A model generated the notes under the pieces. That model saw only the letters and a list, made by a program, of their open reading frames with translations, did not search any database and was not told the DNA's origin. 64,000 nt of DNA from Dubosiella muris (lineage in GTDB: Bacteria; Bacillota_I; Bacilli_A; Erysipelotrichales; Erysipelotrichaceae), in assembly GCF_004793885.1 (NCBI RefSeq), contig NZ_SRYG01000001.1:62001-126000 (forward strand). The letters are read 5' to 3'. A program made the translations under genes and the position numbers. Position 1 is the first letter of the stretch. Each line of letters starts with the position of its first letter. Positions 43,198 through 50,299 of the stretch are shown one piece after another.

Positions 43198-43425
43198 ATG
43201 GAGGCACTTATTGTTTTCATTTCTTCTATCGTAGCAGATGTTCTTTGCCACCTCATCTGCAAGTGGCTTGATCAGAAGATGGACGAAAAAAGCACAAAAC
43301 CAAAAAACATGTCGGCTTATTGCTTTCGTGCCTATTCATACTTTATCATTCTCTATTTCAATATCAAATGGACGAATGCATTTTCCATCTCATCACAAAA
43401 GAAAAAACTCCCTTCCGGGAGTTGA
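43198..43425 (+). CDS. Possible small membrane protein between cysK and tRNA-Ser
   Basis: 75-aa frame beginning MEALIVFISSIVADVLCHLICKWLDQ: one hydrophobic helix followed by an invariant-looking CKWLD motif and a basic tail, like short membrane peptides found scattered in Bacillota, some of which are suspected type I toxins. The second half is less convincing and its end runs into the tRNA terminator. There is no Shine-Dalgarno; the ATG stands right after the cysK terminator hairpin. Low confidence as a gene. Confidence 0.35.
   Translation: MEALIVFISSIVADVLCHLICKWLDQKMDEKSTKPKNMSAYCFRAYSYFIILYFNIKWTNAFSISSQKKKLPSGS
43400..43424 (-). terminator. Terminator of tRNA-Ser
   Basis: Minus strand AACTCCC-(4 nt)-GGGAGTT followed by a T-rich tract, 10 nt after the tRNA CCA end. 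Confidence 0.8.
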
Positions 43426-43434
43426 TTTTCAAAA

Positions 43435-43523
43435 TGGCGCAGTCGGTGGGATTCGAACCCACGTGCCGGTTAAGGCAACTCGATTTCGAGTCGAGCTCGT
43501 TATGGCCACTTCGATACGACTGC
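43435..43523 (-). tRNA. tRNA-Ser (anticodon CGA)
   Basis: 89 nt including encoded CCA. Acceptor GCAGTCG pairs with CGACTGC, discriminator G. Anticodon arm CTCGA-CT-CGA-AA-TCGAG gives anticodon CGA, reading UCG. A long variable arm and T arm GTGGG-TTCGAAT-CCCAC complete a class II tRNA. Confidence 0.95.
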
Positions 43524-43613
43524 ACTGAATTATAAGCTCATTCATTTTAGCAGATATCAAAGATCCACGCAACAAAAAAAAGAAAAACCGTAAAAGTTTT
43601 CCTCTTCCCGCCT

Positions 43614-44846
43614 TCAATCGCTTTTCTTTTCCAGCAAAAAGATCGGTTCGATGTGCTTCCGGTTGCGCACCAGCAAGAGTGCATACACCCCGACCAGGCC
43701 GACCGACGTCCCCGCGATCAGCAGCCGGATCGGCACGATTTCCCCCAGCGCCCCAATCGCAAGCTGGAACACCATCGTCGCCAGCGCGTATACGAACGCC
43801 ACAAACGCGTTGAGCTTCGCCCGCATCGAATCAGGAATGTACGTCTGCACGCTGCTCGAACGAATCGTAATCGACGTGATCCCCAGCATCCCCACAACAA
43901 ACCGGTTGACGCACATGAGCGCGAACGGCAGCCACAACAAGCAGCCGTCAAACAGGGCGTACGTCATCATGACAAAAATATAGATCGCGAACCGATAGCG
44001 CTTTTGCGGCGGAAACTTGTAGTTAAGAAGCCCGCTCAACGTCCTTCCCGCAAACTCGATTCCCGAAAACAACGAATACTTCACCATGCCAAGTCCCGGC
44101 GTTTTTGAAAAGTAGGCGATCATCAGGTTTTGCTCCCCTGACCCCGTTCCTTGCGAAATCGCGATCGACACATACATCGCCAGCAATCCTTTTTCCTGTC
44201 GCAAATAAGAAAAGCCGTTTTTTAAATCCTGCACATACGCCTTGAAATCGAACCGGCCTTCGCCGCGCCGCTCCTCCAGCCGGATCTTTTGCTCGAACAT
44301 CGCCGCAATCGTCAACAAAACCGCGTACACAATGGCGATCCAGCCCACCCCAAAGCGCGTATACAACAACGAGGCGATAGGCGTCATAACCATCGTGATC
44401 GTCGGATAAATCATGGACGACACCGTATAGCCCTGCTCGTAAAAACCCTCCGGAATCAAATTCGGATACACGCTCTCGTACGCGACCTCGTACACCGACC
44501 CCGTCGTCGCGATCAGCAAGGAAAAGACGGCGTACACGCCAAACGAGAACGAAAACGACAGGCAGTACAAGCCAAACAAGGCGTACAGCGCGCCATTGAG
44601 AAAGTCGAGCCCGACGATCCACGGCATCCGCGGAAACCGGTCGAGCACGCTCGATAAAAAGACAGGCAGCACGAAGCGCGGCACAAACGAGATCGCCGCG
44701 AACAGGCCTGCCAGAAACGTCGACTGCGTCTGGTCGAACACGACAAAGGAAAGCACAAAGTTCATCGCCACCGAGCCGATGCTCGAAATGATCGTCCCCA
44801 GCGTGATAATCGTAAAATTTTTCGTCCAAAGCGTTTGTTTTTGCAT
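43614..44846 (-). CDS. MFS transporter
   Basis: 410 aa from MQKQTLWTKNFTIITLG with RBS AAAGGGGG; upstream in-frame codons have no leader. Twelve hydrophobic segments with the MFS-type pattern: FDQTQSTFLAGLFAAISFVPRFVLPVFLSSVLDRFPRMPWIVGLDFLNG in the first half, and a central cytoplasmic loop (FKAYVQDLKNGFSYLRQEKG). Resembles macrolide/multidrug efflux-type members, but the substrate is not deducible. Transcribed in the same direction as the XRE regulator upstream, separated by a terminator. Confidence 0.85.
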   Translation of the reverse strand: MQKQTLWTKNFTIITLGTIISSIGSVAMNFVLSFVVFDQTQSTFLAGLFAAISFVPRFVLPVFLSSVLDRFPRMPWIVGLDFLNGALYALFGLYCLSFSFSFGVYAVFSLLIATTGSVYEVAYESVYPNLIPEGFYEQGYTVSSMIYPTITMVMTPIASLLYTRFGVGWIAIVYAVLLTIAAMFEQKIRLEERRGEGRFDFKAYVQDLKNGFSYLRQEKGLLAMYVSIAISQGTGSGEQNLMIAYFSKTPGLGMVKYSLFSGIEFAGRTLSGLLNYKFPPQKRYRFAIYIFVMMTYALFDGCLLWLPFALMCVNRFVVGMLGITSITIRSSSVQTYIPDSMRAKLNAFVAFVYALATMVFQLAIGALGEIVPIRLLIAGTSVGLVGVYALLLVRNRKHIEPIFLLEKKSD

Positions 44847-44930
44847 GGTAATGGTCCCCCTTTTTGTCTTGGTTTTCACACCTACAGCATAAAAAATCCC
44901 AAACAAAAAGCCAATCTTTCGTCCGTGATA

Positions 44931-44953
44931 AAAAAAGCCCGGAAAATCGGCTT
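44931..44953 (-). terminator. Terminator after the XRE regulator
   Basis: Minus strand AAGCC-(9 nt)-GGCTT followed by a T-run, just past the regulator stop. Confidence 0.65.
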
Positions 44954-44962
44954 AAAGAAACC

Positions 44963-46099
44963 TTAATCCCATTGTTTGATAAAATGCCGTTTCAGCAGCC
45001 CGTACGCCTCCTTGTACTGCCGGTTGGCTTCAAGCACATCCAAATAGTACGGCAAATGAAAGAGAAAGTAGCCGTAATGGTAGTTCTCGCTCGCCTCGTC
45101 CAGACACCGTTTCATCATGCGCGCGTACGCTTCCTCGCGCAAATAGTTTGGATGCTCCAAACGATACCGGACGACATCGAAAAACACCGACGACGCGCGT
45201 TGTTGTTCTTTCACGATCCACGCTTTCGCCAGCTCGTATTCGCCAAGTCCTTCGTAGCACAGCGCGATCTTATGCGCCGCCAGCGGACGATGGGCACAAC
45301 CAAGCAGCAGTTCCAACGCTTTCGCGTACTCGCGACGCTCCAGCCGCGACGCCCCGACATTGTAGCGGGCGTTGTCCAGCATTTGCCTGGCCGAATCCGT
45401 CGCCGTCATCGTCGCCACCTTCTCGATTTGCGCGAACACCCGCTCCATCGACGGAATGTCCGAAAGAATGCTGAAAGCGACCAGCCGCCCGAGCAGGGCG
45501 TCCAAAATGCGCTCGACATCCATCTCCTTTTGCGCGATCGACAACGCCTCGCTCCAGTACGCCAGACAATCGAGCATCCGCTCGTGACGGCAGCTCGTCT
45601 CCGCCGCGAACGCGTACGCGAAAAAGTCATGATACGTCGCCAGAAACGCCTCCTCGCTCCACGCTCCCTGCAAAAGACGGAGCTCGTCGTACTTGCGACG
45701 CTGCCGCGCGTCGAAAAACGGCTCGTAGCTTCGCAATGTTTCGACCGCCTCCCTGTTTTGACAGCGAATGAGCATCGCGTCCAGCGCGAAGACGGAACCA
45801 AGCATGCGTTCAAGCTCTTCGGCTTCAAAGACCGGCGCCCCGTCCTCCTGCTCGTAGTGGCTGGCGTAAAACGCGTCCAGCTTCGCCTCGATGGGCGTCA
45901 GACTGGCATCCTCCAGCGTCAAGCCAAGCCGTTTGGCGAGCGCTTCGACAATGTCGGGCGCCGGCACGATCTTCCCGTTTTCGATTTTGGACAAATACGA
46001 CACCGCGCAAATCCCGTTGGCCACGCTCTCCTGCGACCAGTCGCGTGCAAGGCGCGCCTGGCGCAGCAACACCGGCAAATACAAGCTATCGTACTTCAC
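44963..46099 (-). CDS. XRE family regulator with TPR-like C-terminal domain
   Basis: 378 aa with a GTG start preceded by GAGGA. N-terminal HTH: LLRQARLARDWSQESVANGICAVSYLSKIENGKIVPAPDIVEALAKRLGL. The remaining 300 residues are helical with TPR-like repeats (for example LYLQAL-type EYAKALELLLGCAHRPLAAHKIALCYEGLGEYELAKAWI), as in Rgg/PlcR-like peptide-responsive regulators and related helical-repeat XRE proteins. Overlaps the HAD gene by 14 nt, so it belongs to the mini-kinase/HAD/XRE unit. Confidence 0.82.
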   Translation of the reverse strand: MKYDSLYLPVLLRQARLARDWSQESVANGICAVSYLSKIENGKIVPAPDIVEALAKRLGLTLEDASLTPIEAKLDAFYASHYEQEDGAPVFEAEELERMLGSVFALDAMLIRCQNREAVETLRSYEPFFDARQRRKYDELRLLQGAWSEEAFLATYHDFFAYAFAAETSCRHERMLDCLAYWSEALSIAQKEMDVERILDALLGRLVAFSILSDIPSMERVFAQIEKVATMTATDSARQMLDNARYNVGASRLERREYAKALELLLGCAHRPLAAHKIALCYEGLGEYELAKAWIVKEQQRASSVFFDVVRYRLEHPNYLREEAYARMMKRCLDEASENYHYGYFLFHLPYYLDVLEANRQYKEAYGLLKRHFIKQWD

Positions 46100-46724
46100 A
46101 AAAATCCTCGACAGCCGCCCGGTCCAAATATGGCTCGGTCTCCGTTTTCATCCCGATCCCCGTGATACCCAGCCTATCGGCCGTTTCCAGCGCGTAGCGG
46201 CTGTCCTCAAAGTAGAGCGTTCGTTGGGCAGAGATCCCCAGCGCGTCTAGCGTCCGCGTAAAAATTTCCGGTTCGCGCTTGCTCAGCTTTTGATCCTCGG
46301 CGCTCGCGATTCCGTCAAAGTCATCCCATATTCCTAACCGCTTCAAGACCGGCTCGACCAAAACCATCGGACTCGACGTGACGACGGCCAGTTTCTTTCC
46401 TTTTTCCCGACACGTTTTCACAAACGAGATCGCGCCAGGCACCGGCTGGATATGATACGTGTACTGCTCCAGCAAAATCGAGTCGGCGATTTTCTGCATC
46501 GCGTCTTCGTCCATTGCGGTTTGCCAGCGCTTTCGAATGTACGTGAACACTTCCGACACCTTCATCGCGTGATAGCGTTTCATGTCTTCCGGTACGGACG
46601 AGTCGATGCCGCTGGCTTCGTAGATCGCGCGCACGACTTGCTCCCACACGTGCATGGAGTCGACGAGCGTGCCATCCAAATCAAAAAGGACGCCATCATA
46701 TTTCGTCCAGTCGATCCCCATCAT
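46086..46724 (-). CDS. HAD family hydrolase (beta-phosphoglucomutase/phosphatase type)
   Basis: 212 aa. Starts MMGIDWTKYDGVLFDLDGTLVDSMHVWEQ with motif I DLDGT; motif II VVTSSPMVL; motif III region KLSKREPEIFTRTLDALGI (K); motif IV YFEDSRYALETADRLGITGIGM. The C1 helical cap fits sugar-phosphate phosphatases or mutases. The start ATG overlaps the mini-kinase stop (ATGA), RBS GGAG. Substrate unknown; phosphoprotein or sugar-phosphate are both possible in this context. Confidence 0.88.
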   Translation of the reverse strand: MMGIDWTKYDGVLFDLDGTLVDSMHVWEQVVRAIYEASGIDSSVPEDMKRYHAMKVSEVFTYIRKRWQTAMDEDAMQKIADSILLEQYTYHIQPVPGAISFVKTCREKGKKLAVVTSSPMVLVEPVLKRLGIWDDFDGIASAEDQKLSKREPEIFTRTLDALGISAQRTLYFEDSRYALETADRLGITGIGMKTETEPYLDRAAVEDFCEVR

Positions 46725-47311
46725 ACGTTCCAGCTCCACACATCGCCTGCGGCGAGTTGTTCCTTCAGCGCGGGCGTCTCGACCAGATCCGCCAGCAAGC
46801 CAAGAGCCGGTTCGGTTTCCCCGTGGAAATCGTCGAGCGCGAACTCGTTTTCCGCGACGACAAACACGTTTTCCGGTTTGATCCGGTCGTGGCCACATTC
46901 CGCCTTTTTGCCTTCACGCAGCGCCTGGCACAGCTGGTCGACGAGCGTTTTCTCCTCCGCCTCCGTCAACGTGTGCACTTTTTTCAGTTCCGCCAGCGAC
47001 ATCCGATACGGCTTCAGGATCTCGATTTGCCAGCCGGTGCCGCCCGGGATCTTTTTCACCTCGTATTCCTCGAACACGGCGATATGGGCTTTGGGATCCG
47101 CCTTGGCCAGCAAGTCGAGCCGGCGCTGGGCGTCCTTGCACTGTCTCAAGTATTCGTCCTCCGCCTCTTTCATCGTCATTCCCCGCGTCAGCAAGTCGAA
47201 CACGTCGCCCTGCCGTTCGGGAAAACGCAGCACCTGCACGATTTTGCGGGTGTTGTTGTGGACAACCTCCATCGTCTTACCGCTGCGATCGAGCACTTTC
47301 GTATATTTCAT
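46721..47311 (-). CDS. Degenerate protein-kinase-like small protein
   Basis: 196 aa from MKYTKVLDRSGKTMEVV (SD GGAG; an in-frame ATG 10 codons earlier overlaps a TACAAT -10). No close family, but the order resembles a shrunken Ser/Thr kinase: WQIEILKPYRMSLAEL like a hinge segment, CGHDRIKPENVFV (H141-N148) like HRDxKPEN with Arg and Asp exchanged, then LDDFHGETEP (D161) near the DFG position. The glycine-rich loop and VAIK lysine are not evident, so it is probably a pseudokinase or a convergent look-alike. Operon with HAD phosphatase and XRE regulator. Confidence 0.6.
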   Translation of the reverse strand: MKYTKVLDRSGKTMEVVHNNTRKIVQVLRFPERQGDVFDLLTRGMTMKEAEDEYLRQCKDAQRRLDLLAKADPKAHIAVFEEYEVKKIPGGTGWQIEILKPYRMSLAELKKVHTLTEAEEKTLVDQLCQALREGKKAECGHDRIKPENVFVVAENEFALDDFHGETEPALGLLADLVETPALKEQLAAGDVWSWNV

Positions 47312-47349
47312 AAACTTCTCGCTCCATTTCTTTTCGTCCATTGTATCAC

Positions 47350-47375
47350 GAAAAAGGAGGAGCTTTATCCTCCTC
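47350..47375 (-). terminator. Terminator of the pilus operon
   Basis: Minus strand AGGAGGA-(6 nt)-TCCTCCT followed by TTTTT, a few bases beyond the nuclease stop. Confidence 0.8.
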
Positions 47376-47386
47376 CTGTTATCGTT

Positions 47387-48220
47387 TTATCTTTCATTTT
47401 TTCGAATCTTCTCGATTTCCTCTACTGTCATGTCCAGCAGCTCGGCGATTTTCTTTGCCGGCATGTGGTCGGCCAGCATTTTTTGCGCGATCTTCGCTTG
47501 TTTTTCATATTGTTCCCGCTGTGCTGTCTCATAGGCCATTTCGTAGCCCGCAAGCTGCGCCGCCTGCTCCCTTTTGCTCACCAGATCGCGTAAACTCTCG
47601 TTCATATACATGATGCCAACCTCCTCCTTTTTTAAGCGTTCGGCTCTTTTCTTAAGTATATCATACCGCATTTTGTCCGGATCCGCTTCCTTGAAGTCCT
47701 CCATCAAGTCTTTCAGACGCCAGTCGCCCGCATAATCCGCGTTGATGAAAATCAAGTGTTGTCCATCGCCCAGTTCCAGCCCGTTTTCGTCTTTCATCGT
47801 AAAGTGGTGCATCGGCGCGCCATCCCCGATCACGTCGCCACGACAAATGAAAATCACATACGAGTCCGCCAGGGTGTCATAGTTTTCTCCACGTGGAAGC
47901 ATGTCCATATCCTCGTTGCTCAAGTAAAACCGGCCCCGCTTTTTCAAATCCGGATACAAAACGGTTTGAAACTCGGTGTCGTAGTGATTCGCTTTTTTAT
48001 CCGTCGCCGCAATGTCGAACCGCGATGTTTTCGACGTCAAATTCAACACGACTTCCTGCACGCGCACCGATTCGATCTCGATTTGCGGATCGTCTAAAAT
48101 GAGCCGCAGCATCCATTGCGCGCCTTCCTCGAAATCCTTGAAAAACACGTTCATATACAAATCGTCAAACAACGTGAATTCCTGAATGAGTCGCAGGTTT
48201 TCTTCCGGAATCTTCTTCAT
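47387..48220 (-). CDS. Rpn-type PD-(D/E)XK nuclease family protein
   Basis: 277 aa. N-terminal FTLFDDLYMNVFFKD, then a PD-(D/E)XK core with SKTSRFDIAATDKKANHYDTEFQ (D and E/Q in the nuclease positions) and GRFYLSNEDMDMLPRGENYDTL, followed by a long charged helix. Often labelled 'recombination-promoting nuclease/putative transposase' (PF12784). There are no terminal repeats, so it is not a visible mobile element. Starts inside the lipoprotein gene end (ATGA overlap), making it the last gene of the pilus operon, an unusual partner. Confidence 0.82.
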   Translation of the reverse strand: MKKIPEENLRLIQEFTLFDDLYMNVFFKDFEEGAQWMLRLILDDPQIEIESVRVQEVVLNLTSKTSRFDIAATDKKANHYDTEFQTVLYPDLKKRGRFYLSNEDMDMLPRGENYDTLADSYVIFICRGDVIGDGAPMHHFTMKDENGLELGDGQHLIFINADYAGDWRLKDLMEDFKEADPDKMRYDILKKRAERLKKEEVGIMYMNESLRDLVSKREQAAQLAGYEMAYETAQREQYEKQAKIAQKMLADHMPAKKIAELLDMTVEEIEKIRKNER

Positions 48221-48651
48221 TCTTTCTCTTTGGCCGAAAACGAAAGCTTCTCCAGCACCGTACGCACGGCTTGTTCCTCGGCGCGGGAGCTCAAAATCAT
48301 GCCTACCCGTCCTGGATCAATAGGAAACAACAGCGTGACCTCGCCATCGCGCACCATCCAGTCCAGCGAAAACGGTGTCGTTTCATGGGTGAATTCGTAT
48401 TCTTCCTTCAGCCGTTCGACAAAGCGTTCGTACCCGTCGCCACTGAGCAAAACGCCTTCCATCACCTTCGTGTCCCGGAAGCCAATCGTCAAAACGTTGT
48501 CCCGGTACGCCCAATCGTGTCCATCGGTCGTATCCAGCGTGAGCTTCACCAAATCGCCGCTATCCGTCAGCAGCGTGAGGCTTTTCGCCGTCGTGCAGCC
48601 GCAAAACAAAACCGTCAGCGCAAGCAAGCCAATACCAGCCAGCCGTTTCAT
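48217..48651 (-). CDS. Small lipoprotein of the pilus operon
   Basis: 144 aa from MKRLAGIGLLALTVLFCGCTTAKS: signal peptide with lipobox LFCGC, so it would be lipid-anchored outside. The mature part is about 125 residues of beta-rich sequence (LLTDSGDLVKLTLDTTDGHDWAYRDNVLTIGF) with no recognised family. Overlaps the basal pilin stop (ATGA) and the nuclease start. Possibly an accessory factor for pilus assembly, by position only. Confidence 0.75.
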   Translation of the reverse strand: MKRLAGIGLLALTVLFCGCTTAKSLTLLTDSGDLVKLTLDTTDGHDWAYRDNVLTIGFRDTKVMEGVLLSGDGYERFVERLKEEYEFTHETTPFSLDWMVRDGEVTLLFPIDPGRVGMILSSRAEEQAVRTVLEKLSFSAKEKE

Positions 48652-49544
48652 CGCCGGGTGCTCCATTTCAGCAGTAGCGCGATCGCTCCCGCGCTACACA
48701 CCGCCAGCGAGGCGTACAACCCCGGATTCGTCATCAAACCCGTCGGAACGAACAAGCGGACCTTCTCGTTTTCATAGTCGATCTCGACTCGTTTGTCCTG
48801 CACGTTGGCCATGCGGCCATTGATCGTCACGACCCCGTTGCGCTCCTCCACCTTCACTACTTCGTCGCTCAGCCGATAGCCTTGGGGCGCCTTCGTTTCC
48901 TTTATATACATGACATCGTAAGCGAGCCAAAACGAAGCCGTTCCGGTTTTTGAATCGCCCGCCACGGTTTCGATGCGCCGCGTGCACGCCGCGTCCTCGT
49001 AGCTCGTAAACGCGAACTCGCTTCCCAAAACCGGCTCTTTCGTCTGCGCGTCGATCTTGCGGATCCGCAACTCGTCCAACTCGTTTCGCTTCGGCTCGAC
49101 AACTACCGAAAACACCATCGTCTTCGCCTCCTCGTCCCAAACCGGAATCGAAACGATCAGCGGCGCCATCGTCCGGTCGTCGCTCCACATCAAATACGCG
49201 CCCGGCTCCATTTCACGAAACTCGATTTGGTTGCGCGCGTCGGCGACTCCCTCGATCAAGTCCGGACGATATCCGTCCAAATGATCAACCACCTCTTTTT
49301 TCAACACGGCCGCCAGCTCGTCCAGCTCGCGCGCCGATTTGATCTCGTTCAAATCGCAAGGCGTCCAGGGCGGACGCATCACGAACCGTCCCTGGTCGTA
49401 ATCCGCGATCGGCAGCGCCGACACCTTCGTGCTTTCTTTCACCAGCACCGTCATCTCCCCTTTCTTCTCACTGGCATACGCCGGCCTGCACATGCCAAGC
49501 AAAGCCAGACCGACACAAAGCGCCATCAATAGTTTTTTCCACAT
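48648..49544 (-). CDS. Ancillary (basal) pilin with FVPTG sorting signal
   Basis: 298 aa from MWKKLLMALCVGLALLGMCRPAYASEKK, a cleavable signal peptide. The middle has pilin-like beta domains, with a Cna-B/SpaA-type domain near 175-260 ending in the E-box MYIKETKAPQGYRLS. The C-terminus is a cell-wall sorting signal: FVPTG, hydrophobic segment, KWSTRR. FVPTG replaces the canonical LPXTG; VPTG/VPPTG-type signals occur on minor pilins handled by class C sortases. Overlaps the sortase 3' end by 19 nt. Its size and position suggest the cell-wall anchor subunit. Confidence 0.85.
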   Translation of the reverse strand: MWKKLLMALCVGLALLGMCRPAYASEKKGEMTVLVKESTKVSALPIADYDQGRFVMRPPWTPCDLNEIKSARELDELAAVLKKEVVDHLDGYRPDLIEGVADARNQIEFREMEPGAYLMWSDDRTMAPLIVSIPVWDEEAKTMVFSVVVEPKRNELDELRIRKIDAQTKEPVLGSEFAFTSYEDAACTRRIETVAGDSKTGTASFWLAYDVMYIKETKAPQGYRLSDEVVKVEERNGVVTINGRMANVQDKRVEIDYENEKVRLFVPTGLMTNPGLYASLAVCSAGAIALLLKWSTRR

Positions 49545-50299
49545 ATCCTTTTTTCCTTTCCTCGTCTGCATACCGCCCCAAGCAGCGCGAACGGAAGCAA
49601 GCCAAACGCCAGTTCCCGCCACGAAGGCAGCTTTCTTTTTTGCGGCGGCTCCTCCACGGAAGCCGATCCGTCGCGCTCGCCCGTCACCACAAGCCGGTGC
49701 GTGTTCAATCCATACGGCGTGCACGTCACAAGCGACAACAAGTCTTTCCCTTCCCGGGGCGCCAGCCGTTCCAGCGCCGAGGGCTCGATCACCTCGATCG
49801 TTTCCACCCGATACGCCAGCGACTCGTCATACACATCCAGCCAAATGCGGTCGCCCGGCTTCAACTCGTCCAGCCGGGTAAAGAGCCGGTGGCTCGACAA
49901 GCCCCGATGCCCCGTTAAAACCATCCGGGCCCCCGGTCCGCCAGGCGGCACATCCGAAGACGGCCAGTGTCCGACGCCTTTTTGCAGCGTTTCCTCCCCG
50001 GTTCCGGCATAAACCGGCAAATCCACGTCAATGATTGGAATGCGAACCCGGGCGATGATGCCCTCGGCTTCGATCGACGCGTACAGCGCCTCTCGCTCTT
50101 CGCCTTCGCTTTCGTTCAGCAACGCGCGCCGTTCTTTTTTTCGCGCCAGACTGCGGGCGTCCAGCGTCGCGTTCGCGCTTTGAAACGTCGACAACGCCTG
50201 ACGCATCCGCCAGCTGCTCGCGCATCCCGCCGCCAGCGGATAAAACGCGCACAGCAAGCCGAGCCCAATCAACACGCCGCTTTTACTTCGCTTCTTCAT
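49526..50299 (-). CDS. srtC: Class C (pilus) sortase
   Basis: 257 aa. N-terminal membrane segment (about 9-28), lid region, catalytic domain with ARVRIPIIDVDLPVYAGTGEETLQKGVGHWPSSDVPPGGPGARMVLTGHRG (His), SLVTCTPYGLNTHRLVVTGER with catalytic Cys (TCTPYG) and Arg, and a second C-terminal membrane segment. The TLVTCTPYGxNTHRL form and the C-terminal helix are hallmarks of pilus-polymerising class C enzymes. Embedded among three pilin genes, overlapping both neighbours. Confidence 0.95.
   Translation of the reverse strand: MKKRSKSGVLIGLGLLCAFYPLAAGCASSWRMRQALSTFQSANATLDARSLARKKERRALLNESEGEEREALYASIEAEGIIARVRIPIIDVDLPVYAGTGEETLQKGVGHWPSSDVPPGGPGARMVLTGHRGLSSHRLFTRLDELKPGDRIWLDVYDESLAYRVETIEVIEPSALERLAPREGKDLLSLVTCTPYGLNTHRLVVTGERDGSASVEEPPQKRKLPSWRELAFGLLPFALLGAVCRRGKEKRICGKNY

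Noticed and set aside
47387-48220. The 'putative transposase' label of the Rpn-type gene as a mobile element
   Set aside because: No terminal inverted repeats or target duplications; the gene is tightly overlapped within the pilus operon.
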